From Nitrospinota bacterium (GTDB taxonomy: Bacteria; Nitrospinota; Nitrospinia; UBA9942): 14,277 nucleotides of DNA. The position numbers and the translations under genes were made by a program. Each line of letters opens with the position of its first letter. Positions within the stretch are counted from its first letter, which is position 1. The stretch covers positions 1 through 14,277 of the forward strand of contig JACRGN010000375.1 in NCBI GenBank assembly GCA_016234205.1, read 5' to 3'. Under the pieces are notes generated by a model that was given only the letters and a program-made list of their open reading frames with translations, was not told the origin of the DNA and did not search any database. Below, piece after piece: positions 1 to 7,248 of the stretch.

Positions 1-455
1 ATATAATGACAGATGAAATAATAAATAAGCTCAATACTGAACTTCCGTCAGGGTTAAAGGCAATATCTGCAGAGTTTATTCCGTCTGGAACAAGGTCTAT
101 CTCTGATATAACTAACAGGGTTACATTTTTAATTAGTCTGCACTCTGCACTCTACAGTCAACAGTCTGCTGAGGAGAGGTTTAAAGATTTCTTTTTGCAG
201 GACAGGGTAATAATTGATAGGATTAGAAAGGATGGGGTAAAAAAGATAGATATCAAGCCGTTGATAGAATCAATTAAGATAATTGGGCATGAAAGAGAGT
301 TGTTAAAGATTGAGATGGTATTCAATGTCCTTAATGGCACGCTTCTCCAGCCGATTGAGGTATTACAAAATTTACTTTCACCTAATGTAGGTGCTGCTGT
401 TTTGTCTGTTGAAAAGGCAGGTATAGAACTGAGAAAGGCAGGATATGTCATCTGA
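1..455 (+). CDS. DUF2344 / radical-SAM-linked protein, C-terminal part (cut by window edge)
   Basis: The frame is open to the left edge, so this is the 3' end of a longer gene. The first ATG (base 6) is probably internal, because the N-terminal half of DUF2344 is missing. What remains fits the C-terminal half of DUF2344 (TIGR03936 type): a 'LNTELPSGLKAISAEFIP' segment, then 'RKDGVKKIDIKPLI', and a tail ending 'EKAGIELRKAGYVI'. In many bacteria this domain is a separate protein or the tail of a B12-binding radical SAM protein, and it lies directly upstream of RNase G, as here. Its biochemical role is not firmly known. The stop overlaps the rng start by 11 bp, so the two are probably co-translated. 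Residues around LHSALYSQQSAE come from a run of four 7-bp repeats at 138-165 and look like an insert. The family call rests on remembered family features plus gene order. Confidence 0.75.
   Translation, partial: IMTDEIINKLNTELPSGLKAISAEFIPSGTRSISDITNRVTFLISLHSALYSQQSAEERFKDFFLQDRVIIDRIRKDGVKKIDIKPLIESIKIIGHERELLKIEMVFNVLNGTLLQPIEVLQNLLSPNVGAAVLSVEKAGIELRKAGYVI
138..165. repeat. four tandem 7-bp units inside the DUF2344 frame
   Basis: Units ctgcact, ctgcact, ctacagt and caacagt follow each other without gaps. The run is 28 bp and stays in frame, giving the LHSALYSQQ segment. It is the same class of heptamer repeat as at 6333-6397 and 13683-13710. Confidence 0.6.
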
Positions 456-1980
456 AATAATAGTAAATACGAATATGCGGGAGACGAGGGTAGCCCTCCT
501 GGAGAACGGCGACATCTCCGAGCTTTATATTGAAAGGAAGAAGGATGAGGGGATTGTAGGAAATGTCTATAAAGGCAGAGTGGTAAAGGTTCTGCCTGGT
601 ATGCAGGTGGCATTCATAGACATAGGGCTTGGGAAATCAGGTTTTCTTTATGTATCCGATATAAATGTACCGGATACGATGGAAGAATACGAAAAATTAG
701 CAGGTGAAGATATATCCATTAATGACGAGGTGACAGATACGGCTGATGAGGAGATGCCGCGGGAGCCTGTCCAGAAATTACCTATTGAAGAATTACTCCA
801 GGAAGGGCAGGAGATTCTTGTGCAGGTCTCAAAAGACCCGATAGGAAGCAAAGGGGCAAGGATTACATCATATATCTCACTTCCCGGAAGATATTTGGTG
901 TTTATGCCCTCAGTTGACCATGTAGGAATTTCAAGAAGGATAGAGGATGACTCTGAAAGGAGGAGGCTGAAAAAACTCCTATTGGAACTAAAGCCTCCGG
1001 GTGATGGTTTTATTGTAAGGACTGCAAGTGAGGGAAAAGACAGGGAGGAATTCATAGCCGATATAGAGTTTCTGACCAAGCTCTGGAACGATATAAAGCA
1101 AAAGAGTGAGAGGGTATCTGCACCTGTTCTCATACATCAGGACTTAAATCTCATATTCAGGTCAATAAGGGATATTTTTACAAAGAATGTTGACAAGCTG
1201 GTGATTGATTCTCAGGAAGAATATGAGAAATGTATCCAATTTGTAAATTCTTATATGCCTGCATTGAAATCCAAGATTGAACTCTACACAGGCAAAGACC
1301 CAATATTTGATACCTATGGAATAGAGATTGAGATAGATAGGGCATTGGGCAGAAAGATTTGGCTTAAATCCGGAGGATATATAGTAATTGACCAGACTGA
1401 GGCACTGGTTGCAATAGATGTAAATACAGGCAAATTCGTCGGGAAGAGAAATCCTGAGGAGACCATACTTGAAACCAATCTGGAGGCAGTTAAAGAGATT
1501 GTCTACCAGCTGAGGCTGAGAAATATCGGGGGATTAATCATTTTAGATTTTATTGACATGGAGAAGAATGAGAGCAAGGAGAAGGTGTTTCACGCACTTG
1601 AACAGGCACTGAAACCTGACAGGTCAAGGACAAAAATAATGAAGATATCAGAATTCGGCCTTGTAGAGATGACGAGAAAGAGGGTCAGGGATTCTCTGGG
1701 CAGAACACTCTGCCAGCCGTGCACATACTGTGAGGGGAGGGGGAGCATAAAGTCACCAACCACTGTGTGTTATGAAATATTCAGGGAGATACAGAGGATT
1801 ATAAACGCATCTCCAAAAAAGAGAAAGGTCCTTCTGAATGCCCATCCAATAGTCGCTGACATGCTGTTTGATGAAGAAAACCAGTATATAGACAAACTGG
1901 AAAAAGACTTAAAGGTGAAGATAGTTGTAAAATCCGATTATGACCTGCATCAGGAACAGTATGAGATATCAGCCCTGTGA
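445..1980 (+). CDS. rng: ribonuclease G (RNase E/G family)
   Basis: This is a 511-residue single-strand-specific endoribonuclease of the RNase E/G family, which matures rRNA and starts mRNA decay. The length fits RNase G, with no long RNase E-type C-terminal tail. Visible parts are: the N-terminal 'MRETRVALLENGDISELYIER'; an S1 RNA-binding domain from about residue 37 ('GNVYKGRVVKVLPGMQVAFIDIG') with an acidic insert at about 74-115; the metal-binding Asp325 in AIDVNTGK; and Asp368 in LDFIDM. The spacing of these two Asp (43 residues) equals that of Asp303 and Asp346 in E. coli RNase E. A Zn-link pair follows at Cys426 and Cys429 (CTYCEGRG). The ATG lies inside the end of the upstream gene (11-bp overlap), so translation is likely coupled. 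All key residues are present. Confidence 0.95.
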   Translation: MSSEIIVNTNMRETRVALLENGDISELYIERKKDEGIVGNVYKGRVVKVLPGMQVAFIDIGLGKSGFLYVSDINVPDTMEEYEKLAGEDISINDEVTDTADEEMPREPVQKLPIEELLQEGQEILVQVSKDPIGSKGARITSYISLPGRYLVFMPSVDHVGISRRIEDDSERRRLKKLLLELKPPGDGFIVRTASEGKDREEFIADIEFLTKLWNDIKQKSERVSAPVLIHQDLNLIFRSIRDIFTKNVDKLVIDSQEEYEKCIQFVNSYMPALKSKIELYTGKDPIFDTYGIEIEIDRALGRKIWLKSGGYIVIDQTEALVAIDVNTGKFVGKRNPEETILETNLEAVKEIVYQLRLRNIGGLIILDFIDMEKNESKEKVFHALEQALKPDRSRTKIMKISEFGLVEMTRKRVRDSLGRTLCQPCTYCEGRGSIKSPTTVCYEIFREIQRIINASPKKRKVLLNAHPIVADMLFDEENQYIDKLEKDLKVKIVVKSDYDLHQEQYEISAL

Positions 1981-1986
1981 AAAGAA

Positions 1987-2085
1987 GTGTCAGTGAATAG
2001 TGTCGTGTCAGTAAAGGAATACTGACAAATTCCCCCTTAATAAATGGGGATTGAGGGGGGTTGTTTCTCACACTCACACTGACAC
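1987..2085. repeat. nested inverted repeats between rng and sixA
   Basis: An outer inverted pair, gtgtcagtg (1987-1995) and cactgacac (2077-2085), each with further gtgtcagt-like copies next to it, encloses a second palindromic element at about 2028-2060. The inner element has a C5 run, an A/T centre and G runs, and matches the elements at 6755-6790, 10531-10576 and 11607-11657. The transcript could fold into a large stem-loop in the rng-sixA gap. There is no clear T-tract, so I do not call it a terminator. Confidence 0.6.
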
Positions 2086-2109
2086 TTACACTTTTAGGTT
2101 TTTGTTTAT

Positions 2110-2607
2110 ATGCAACTTTATTTAATGCAGCATGGACAGGCTCTGGATGAGGAGCAGGACCCTCAGAGACACCTGAGCCCTGAAGGAAAGGCACAGATAG
2201 GAAGGACCGCATTAGCACTGAAAAAAATGGGTCTATCTTTTGACCTCATGATTTCAAGCTCTAAAGCAAGGGCAAGGGAGTCAGCTGAGATTATAGCGGA
2301 TACCCTATCTTACCCTCTGAAAGAAATTGAGATTACAGATTCACTTACTCCCAATTCCTCACCTGAAGATTTTATCGATTTTCTGGCAGGTTTTAAGGAT
2401 AGAGAGAGAGTTTTTGTTGCCGGTCATTTGCCATCCCTGCACAACATAGCCCTGTGGCTTTTATGCGAATCCTGTAATATAAATATAAAGTTTGAAATGG
2501 GTGGTGTTCTGAGAATAGATGCAGAGAGGCTCCCAACTCATCAAGGGATTCTTCGCTACTACCTTTTGCCAGAGCAACTTAACTTTATCTGTAATAGGGA
2601 AACATAA
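2110..2607 (+). CDS. sixA: SixA-type phosphohistidine phosphatase (histidine phosphatase superfamily)
   Basis: This 165-residue protein has the compact SixA form of the histidine phosphatase (phosphoglycerate-mutase-like) fold. SixA removes phosphate from phosphohistidine in phosphotransfer proteins such as ArcB or the PTS protein NPr in E. coli; the substrate here is unknown. Visible are the nucleophile His8 in 'LMQHGQA', 'RHLSPEGKAQ' at 20-29, the 'SSKARARESAEII' motif at 50-62, and the second catalytic His106 in 'VAGHLPSLHNIA'. The usual RHG triplet reads QHG (Gln7), a variant I recall from other SixA-like proteins. No strong Shine-Dalgarno is seen before the ATG. A later start at Met6 would remove the first strand, so 2110 is kept. 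It follows a 129-bp repeat-filled gap after rng. Confidence 0.85.
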   Translation: MQLYLMQHGQALDEEQDPQRHLSPEGKAQIGRTALALKKMGLSFDLMISSSKARARESAEIIADTLSYPLKEIEITDSLTPNSSPEDFIDFLAGFKDRERVFVAGHLPSLHNIALWLLCESCNINIKFEMGGVLRIDAERLPTHQGILRYYLLPEQLNFICNRET

Positions 2608-2647
2608 AGCCACAGAGCCCTGTGGTTAATCAGGAAAGGAGGTTTAT

Positions 2648-2935
2648 ATGTCAGAGAAGATGAGTCATGAGGAGTTTGTAAAGAAGGCGATTGTATCGCT
2701 GAGAAAAGAGGGCTATAAGGGGATTCATACTATATACTCAGGCTTTAATGAGGCATTCAAAAAATACTTTGAAGGAGAGAATCCCATAGAGGCTACTAAA
2801 AAGTTATCTGAAGAAGGGAAGATAGTTATAAGGCCTGTAAAAGGCGGTGTGATGCTATATCTCCCCGAAGACGCCCCGATTCAGGCAACCCGCGGGGACG
2901 ATGCACTAAAGAAGATGGGATTGCAGGAAAGGTAA
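2648..2935 (+). CDS. conserved hypothetical protein, possible winged-helix fold
   Basis: This 95-residue soluble protein has a strong ribosome binding site (AAAGGAGG at 2635-2642, 5 bp before the ATG), so it is very likely expressed. I do not recognise a named family. The sequence reads as helix (residues 6-20), a short 'GYKGIHTIYSGFNEAFKKYF' segment, helix ('NPIEATKKLSEEGK') and then a hairpin 'IVIRPVKGGVMLYLPED'. That order resembles a winged helix-turn-helix with its wing, so nucleic-acid binding is possible but unproved. There is no signal peptide, membrane segment or metal motif. It ends just before a strong inverted repeat (2951-2981). Confidence 0.7.
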   Translation: MSEKMSHEEFVKKAIVSLRKEGYKGIHTIYSGFNEAFKKYFEGENPIEATKKLSEEGKIVIRPVKGGVMLYLPEDAPIQATRGDDALKKMGLQER

Positions 2936-2950
2936 ATTTAGCACAGATGA

Positions 2951-2981
2951 ACCCCGTAAGAGACCGAAGGTCTTACGGGGT
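2951..2981. repeat. strong hairpin after the 95-residue gene
   Basis: An 11-bp perfect stem (accccgtaaga with its complement at 2971-2981) encloses a 9-base loop and starts 15 bp after the stop codon. It could act in transcription termination or RNA stability. No T-tract follows (next bases gaacacaga), so a standard intrinsic terminator is not supported. A dispersed REP-like element is equally possible. Confidence 0.55.
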
Positions 2982-3092
2982 GAACACAGAAATGTCATTC
3001 CGAACGAGTGAACCTTTAGCCCTGAACAAACAGAATTGATTACATTCAGCACAGATTTAGATGCCTTTATCTAAAAAAATAAGGAGGAGTGT

Positions 3093-3530
3093 GTGAAACA
3101 TATTTTTGCAGTTATTATTGTCATTTTTTTGTTTTGCCCTGTCTCTGTTTTTGCAGAGACAAATGAGATTGGTGCCAAAGATATGGCAAAGAAATGGTTT
3201 GAGAAGGGACTTAAATACGATATAGATAAAGATTATGATAAGGCAATTGAGGCATTCACAAAGGCTATTGCCTTAAAACCAGATTATGCTTATGCCTACA
3301 CCAATCGTGGGCTTGCCTATCATAACAACGGTCAACATGGCAGGGCAATTGAGGATTATGACAAGGCAATTGACTTAGACCCCAATGATGCTGAAGCCTA
3401 TAACAATCGTGGGGTTGCTTATGCTGTTAAAGGAAATATGGATAGGGCAATTTCTGATTACAAAAAGGCTTGCGATATGGGGAATGAACTTGGTTGCAGG
3501 AATTTGCAAGAGGTATCGCAAAACCGATAA
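3093..3530 (+). CDS. secreted TPR-repeat protein
   Basis: This 145-residue protein starts with GTG and is preceded by AAGGAGG (3081-3087). An N-terminal signal peptide (basic 'MKH', hydrophobic 'IFAVIIVIFLFCPVSV', cleavage probably after VFA at residue 21) points to export. Three tetratricopeptide repeats follow, at about residues 34-67, 68-101 and 102-135, with the usual pattern (A.A..N.G.AY...G....AI.DY.KAI.L.P). The last repeat ends 'KKACDMGNELGCRNLQ', like a Sel1-type end. TPR proteins are binding scaffolds; the partner is unknown. The small size suggests one peptide-binding groove with no catalytic domain. The overall call is firm, the role is not. Confidence 0.88.
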   Translation: MKHIFAVIIVIFLFCPVSVFAETNEIGAKDMAKKWFEKGLKYDIDKDYDKAIEAFTKAIALKPDYAYAYTNRGLAYHNNGQHGRAIEDYDKAIDLDPNDAEAYNNRGVAYAVKGNMDRAISDYKKACDMGNELGCRNLQEVSQNR

Positions 3531-3565
3531 CCATTGGACAATGCCTGACAAATCATTATGCAAAA

Positions 3566-3691
3566 ATGACACTTCCGATACCTGTTGATAAGAGTCATCT
3601 GATGAAAGACCCTGCCAATCCGAGACAGGCATATGAAAGGCAGAGCAGGCTCTTAAAAGATGCCTTTGTTGATGACGGAGTAAAAATTTGA
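3566..3691 (+). CDS. possible small protein (41 residues) before the SprT-like gene
   Basis: An ATG at 3566 opens a 41-codon frame (MTLPIPVDKSHLMKDPANPRQ...AFVDDGVKI) whose TGA shares its last A with the ATG of the SprT-like gene at 3691 (TGATG). Such a stop-start overlap is typical of real, coupled genes, and the composition (charged, no low complexity) looks coding. The same frame is open back to an ATG at 3494, inside the TPR gene. No Shine-Dalgarno is seen before 3566, and I recognise no family. It could be a real small gene, or the tail of a gene whose front was lost. Confidence 0.35.
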   Translation: MTLPIPVDKSHLMKDPANPRQAYERQSRLLKDAFVDDGVKI

Positions 3692-4080
3692 TGAATATTA
3701 ATGACAGATTTTTTAATTTAAAAGAGATATTTGACAGACTCAACCATGAGTATTTTGGAGGAGCTATTTCAATCAAAATAACATGGGGCAGAAATGTCCA
3801 TAATGGCAGACGATATATAAGATTTGGCTCTTACACTGAGAAATATAATATTATAAGAATCCACCCGAGCCTTGACCGACAAGATATCCCCTCATATTTT
3901 ATAGAGAGTATAGTCTATCATGAGATGCTGCATAAGGTTGTTGGAGTCAGGATAGTGAACGGGAGGAGGAGGATTCATACGCCTGAATTTAAAAATATGG
4001 AGAGGAGATTTAAGTATTATAAAGAGGCAAGGGAGTGGGAGAAGAGCAATATAAGAAGACTGCTAAAGCATTATGGATGA
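3691..4080 (+). CDS. SprT-like zinc metalloprotein
   Basis: A 129-residue protein of SprT/DUF45-like type (zincin fold). Visible features are the N-terminal helix 'EIFDRLNHEYFGGAI', 'ITWGRN', 'RFGSYTEKYNIIRIHPSLD', and the zinc-binding HExxH motif His77-Glu78-Met-Leu-His81 inside 'IESIVYHEMLHKVVG'. A third ligand candidate is His96 in 'IHTPEF'. The catalytic Glu is present, so protease activity is possible. SprT-like domains in eukaryotic Spartan cut DNA-protein crosslinks; the bacterial members are poorly known. A ggag at 3677-3680 lies upstream. The ATG at 3691 is preferred over the TTG just before it. The gene overlaps the helicase start by 8 bp, which suggests co-translation and makes a DNA-repair role plausible, though this is inference. 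Confidence 0.82.
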   Translation: MNINDRFFNLKEIFDRLNHEYFGGAISIKITWGRNVHNGRRYIRFGSYTEKYNIIRIHPSLDRQDIPSYFIESIVYHEMLHKVVGVRIVNGRRRIHTPEFKNMERRFKYYKEAREWEKSNIRRLLKHYG

Positions 4081-7000
4081 CATACTGTCAGAACTTAACC
4101 CCTCACAAAAAGAGGCAGTGACTCATGGAAATGACCCCCTTCTTATTATTGCAGGTGCCGGGACAGGAAAGACAACTGTAATTACCCGTCGCATTGCATA
4201 TCTGATTTCTTCTAAGATTGCAAAACCTGAAGAGATTCTGGCACTTACATTTACAGATAAGGCGGCATCTGAGATGGAGGAGAGGATAGACCTCTTAATA
4301 CCTTACGGATATGCCAATATATGGATTAGTACATTCCACTCCTTTGGTGACAGAATCCTGAGAGAGAATGCGATTGACCTTGGGCTGTCACCAGATTTCA
4401 GACTCCTTACAAAGCCTGAGCAGATAATCTTTTTTAGAGAGCATCTCTTTGAATTCCCCCTTAAATACTACAGACCGCTCGGTGACCCTACAAAGCATAT
4501 AGAGGCGATTATCACACTGATTAGCAGGGCAAAGGATGAAGATGTATCTCCTGATGAGTATCTTAGATATGCCAAGCAAATTCAAGAAGGAAATGATGCT
4601 GAGAGGCAGATGGAATTGGCATCAGCCTATAAGAAATATGAAGAGTTGAAAATAAAATATGGCTTTCTTGATTTTGGCGACCAGGTTAATCTTGCACTCA
4701 GGCTTCTAAGGGAAAGACCTGATATTCGTGAGGACTATCAGAGTCGGTTCAAATATATATTAGTGGACGAGTTTCAGGATACAAATTATGCCCAATTTCA
4801 ATTGGTGAAACTGCTTGCAGAGGGGCATAGAAATATTACAGTTGTGGGTGATGACGACCAGAGCATATATAAATTCCGAGGTGCCGCAATAAGTAATATC
4901 CTTGGGTTTAAAGATACATACCCTGATGCAAGACAAATCGTCCTGACCAATAATTACCGCTCCACACAGTCAATATTAGATTCCGCCTACAGGCTTATTT
5001 GCCACAATAACCCTGACAGGCTTGAAGTTAAGAATAATGTGGATAAAAGATTGAACTCACAACTCACACGACCCACTATCGTGGGTGCCCCAAACTCACA
5101 ACCCTCTGTAAAGTATCTTCAATTTGATACAGTCTCTGATGAAGCAGACGGAATAGCAAAGATGATAGAAGAGAGGATTCAGGGTTTCAAGGGTTCAAGG
5201 GTTCAAGGAGTTGATTTTTCTTTTGCTCGACCCCTCGACCCCTTGACTCCTCGAACCCTGTCTTATAGGGATTTTGCTATACTTGTCAGGTCTAATAATG
5301 ATGCAGACCCGTTTTTAAGGGCATTGAGTGTGAAAGGCATCCCTCATCGGTTTTCAGGCAACAGGGGGTTATATAAGCAAGATGAGATAAGGCTTTTAAT
5401 ATCCTTTTTGCGTGTGATAACCGATTTTAATGACTCAGCAAACCTCTACAATTTATCTGCTTCTATAATTTATCAGATGAATCCTGTTGACCTTACACTG
5501 TGTCTTAATCTCGCCCACAGGAGAAACCGCTCTCTGTATGAGGTTTTTAATAATGTTATTGAAAAGAATGAAATCCCTCGTCTGTCATTGCGAGGTGAAG
5601 CCGAAGCAATCTCTAAAAACGAGATTCCTCGCTTCACTCGGAATGACAGTTTAATGGGAGAAGTTTCCGATGAAGCTATGGCAACTATTTTAAAGATTAT
5701 AGATGGCATAAATAAGTATGTAAAAATGTCAACCGAGCTTTCAGCGGGTGAAGTCCTTTATAATTTTCTCATGGAGAGCGGTTTTATAAAAAACCTCACA
5801 GCAAATCTGTTTGTTGAGAATGAGGAGAAGATAGAGAACATATCACGGTTTTTTAATGTCATCCGCAATTCAGAGGATGTGCTGAAGCAGAGACGTGTGT
5901 GGGAATTTGTGAGACATCTGGATTCACTGATAGAGGCTGGAGATGACCCTGCAACAGCCGAGGCAGATTTGGATGCAGACGCCGTGAATGTAATGACAGT
6001 CCATAAGGCAAAGGGGCTGGAGTTTCCTGTGGTATTCATAGTAGGGCTTGTGGATGGGAGATTCCCAATTCCGAATAGAAGAGAGCCTATACCACTTCCA
6101 GAGCCTCTTATAAAGGAGATTCTGCCGTCAGGCGATTTTCATCTTCAGGAAGAAAGAAGGCTTTTTTATGTAGGTATAACAAGGGCGAAACAGGAGTTGT
6201 ATCTTACAAATGCAAGGGATTATGGGGGAAAAAGGGCAAGAAAGGCAAGCAGATTTGTCCTTGAGGCACTGGATATACCTAAGGTTGATGCGAAGGCAGT
6301 AAAGCTCTCTCCACTGGAAAGAATAAAAAATCAGGGGTCAGGGGTCAGGGGTCAGGGGTCAAGAAAACCTTGCCCCTTGCCCCTTGCCTCTTGCCCCTCT
6401 CTTGTTTTGAGCCATTATCAGATTGATGATTACCTCACCTGTCCCCTAAAATATAAATATGTCCATATATTAAGGGTTCCTATACTCCAGCACCATAGCA
6501 TAATTTACGGGAAGGCAATACACGAGGCTATTAAAGAATATAACAGGAAAAAATTGGCAGGAAAAAATATAACTGTTGAAGAACTCTTATCAGTATTTGA
6601 AAGCACATGGTCAAGTGAAGGGTTTCTTACGAGGGAGCATGAGGATCAGAGATTTGAATCAGGTAAAAATGCCATCAAGCTGTTTTATGAAAGGCAGGAG
6701 GCGTCTGATAATATCCCCACCTATGTTGAGAAAGATTTTTCTTTCCCCATTAATAATCCCCCCTTTAATAAAGGGGGACAAGGGGGGATTAGGGTGAGGG
6801 GGAGATGGGACAGGGTAGATGTAAAAGATGGGGCGACTGTGATAATTGATTTCAAATCTTCAGATGTGAGGGAGCAGAAAGAGGCTGACAGGAGGGTCAA
6901 GGAGAGCCTCCAGCTTTCAATATATGCACTGGCATACAGAGAGGTTTATGGGAAGATGCCTGAAAGAGTTGAGCTGCATTTTCTTGAGTCAGGGCTTATC

Positions 7001-7153
7001 GGGAGATGCGAAAAGGATGAAGATGATTTGAAAAAAACAATAGAGAAGATTAAGATAGTTGCAGATGGTATAAGGCAGAAAATCTTTGAGGCAAATCCTC
7101 AGTATATTGCCTGCCGCTACTGTGCGTATAGTGAAATATGTCCGTATCTGTGA
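4073..7153 (+). CDS. UvrD/PcrA-type superfamily 1 helicase fused to a Cas4/AddB-like Fe-S nuclease
   Basis: A 1026-residue ATP-dependent DNA helicase-nuclease. Helicase motifs in order: Q-motif region 'LNPSQKEAV' (8-16), Walker A GAGTGKTT (28-35), 'TFTDKAASEM', Walker B VDEFQD (231-236), GDDDQSIYKFRGA (259-271), NNYRS (293-297), 'VMTVHKAKGLEF' (640-651) and 'RRLFYVGITRAK' (695-706). The C-terminal PD-(D/E)XK part has Cys790, His817 in 'YGKAIHEAI', Asp926 and Lys928 in IIDFKSS, 'LQLSIYALAY' (946-955), then Cys1014-x2-Cys1017-x5-Cys1023, the four-cysteine iron-sulfur pattern of AddB/Cas4. A role in double-strand end processing or repair follows from the family. Five low-complexity inserts are repeat-derived, at about residues 328-345, 369-396, 497-527, 752-777 and 893-906. 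They lie between motifs and keep the frame. The start overlaps the SprT-like gene by 8 bp, with no own Shine-Dalgarno. Confidence 0.93.
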   Translation: MDDILSELNPSQKEAVTHGNDPLLIIAGAGTGKTTVITRRIAYLISSKIAKPEEILALTFTDKAASEMEERIDLLIPYGYANIWISTFHSFGDRILRENAIDLGLSPDFRLLTKPEQIIFFREHLFEFPLKYYRPLGDPTKHIEAIITLISRAKDEDVSPDEYLRYAKQIQEGNDAERQMELASAYKKYEELKIKYGFLDFGDQVNLALRLLRERPDIREDYQSRFKYILVDEFQDTNYAQFQLVKLLAEGHRNITVVGDDDQSIYKFRGAAISNILGFKDTYPDARQIVLTNNYRSTQSILDSAYRLICHNNPDRLEVKNNVDKRLNSQLTRPTIVGAPNSQPSVKYLQFDTVSDEADGIAKMIEERIQGFKGSRVQGVDFSFARPLDPLTPRTLSYRDFAILVRSNNDADPFLRALSVKGIPHRFSGNRGLYKQDEIRLLISFLRVITDFNDSANLYNLSASIIYQMNPVDLTLCLNLAHRRNRSLYEVFNNVIEKNEIPRLSLRGEAEAISKNEIPRFTRNDSLMGEVSDEAMATILKIIDGINKYVKMSTELSAGEVLYNFLMESGFIKNLTANLFVENEEKIENISRFFNVIRNSEDVLKQRRVWEFVRHLDSLIEAGDDPATAEADLDADAVNVMTVHKAKGLEFPVVFIVGLVDGRFPIPNRREPIPLPEPLIKEILPSGDFHLQEERRLFYVGITRAKQELYLTNARDYGGKRARKASRFVLEALDIPKVDAKAVKLSPLERIKNQGSGVRGQGSRKPCPLPLASCPSLVLSHYQIDDYLTCPLKYKYVHILRVPILQHHSIIYGKAIHEAIKEYNRKKLAGKNITVEELLSVFESTWSSEGFLTREHEDQRFESGKNAIKLFYERQEASDNIPTYVEKDFSFPINNPPFNKGGQGGIRVRGRWDRVDVKDGATVIIDFKSSDVREQKEADRRVKESLQLSIYALAYREVYGKMPERVELHFLESGLIGRCEKDEDDLKKTIEKIKIVADGIRQKIFEANPQYIACRYCAYSEICPYL
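5054..5099. repeat. in-frame insert 1 in the helicase: hairpin flanked by aactcac copies
   Basis: Three aactcac copies (5054-5060, 5061-5067, 5093-5099) flank a 6-bp stem, acccac/gtgggt (5071-5076 and 5081-5086). It encodes about 'NSQLTRPTIVGAPNSQ', between the region after motif IV and the next conserved 'KYLQFDTVSDEADGIA' strand, where the family normally has a short linker. Confidence 0.55.
5181..5260. repeat. in-frame insert 2 in the helicase: gggttcaa repeats and inverted copies
   Basis: Direct copies of gggttcaa (5191-5198, 5199-5206, and a degenerate copy at 5181-5190) are followed by inverted, partly degenerate copies (tcgacccc, cttgactc, tcgaaccc) up to 5260. The whole could form a long imperfect stem. 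It encodes 'GFKGSRVQGVDFSFARPLDPLTPRTL'. Confidence 0.65.
5570..5650. repeat. in-frame insert 3 in the helicase: long imperfect palindrome
   Basis: Left arm gtcattgcgaggtgaag (5584-5600) pairs with right arm cttcactcggaatgac (5632-5647), and inner gcaatctc (5606-5613) pairs imperfectly with gagattcctc (5621-5630). It encodes 'SLRGEAEAISKNEIPRFTRND'. This is the widespread repeat whose peptide usually reads like 'CHCEERSDEAIS...RNDS' when wrongly translated; here it is part of a working frame. Confidence 0.75.
6333..6397. repeat. in-frame insert 4 in the helicase: four heptamers and four inverted heptamers
   Basis: Four copies of aggggtc (6333-6360) are followed, after a 9-base spacer, by four 7-bp units (ttgcccc three times, ttgcctc once; 6370-6397) that pair with them imperfectly. 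It encodes 'QGSGVRGQGSRKPCPLPLASCPS' in the linker between the helicase and nuclease domains. Confidence 0.8.
6755..6790. repeat. in-frame insert 5 in the helicase: C-run/G-run palindrome
   Basis: aatcccccc (6755-6763) pairs exactly with ggggggatt (6782-6790), with a further CCCTTTA/TAAAGGG-type inner pairing. It encodes 'NNPPFNKGGQGGI' inside the nuclease domain, just before the strand 'RVRGRWDRVDV'. It is the same family as the elements at 2028-2060, 10531-10576 and 11607-11657. Confidence 0.8.
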
Positions 7154-7177
7154 GTATAAATATGTGTAGTTTTATAA

Positions 7178-7240
7178 TCATCTCTCACTCATAATTCAGC
7201 ACATCAGCCAGATTTACGAGAGTATCAATTGAAAGGTAAT
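7178..7240 (-). pseudogene. relic fragment of an XRE-family regulator
   Basis: Read on the - strand, this gives 'DISHYLSIDTLVNLADVLNYE' and a stop. The core SIDTLVNLADVL is identical to residues in the intact XRE gene at 7967-8290 ('FPSIDTLVNLADVLKV'), and the DNA is nearly the same as at 8118-8157. No helix-turn-helix part precedes it, because the end of the PIN gene abuts it in another frame. It is therefore a leftover piece of a second copy, not a gene. It fills most of the 95-bp gap between the convergent helicase and PIN genes. Confidence 0.65.
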
Positions 7241-7248
7241 GTGAAATA

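Noticed and set aside
2951..2981. Intrinsic terminator after the 95-residue gene
   Set aside because: The stem is strong, but no T-tract follows on either strand.
2990..3016. Half of the gtcattccgagcgaa-type palindrome upstream of the TPR gene
   Set aside because: Only one arm is seen and no partner arm could be found, so it is too weak to list as an element.
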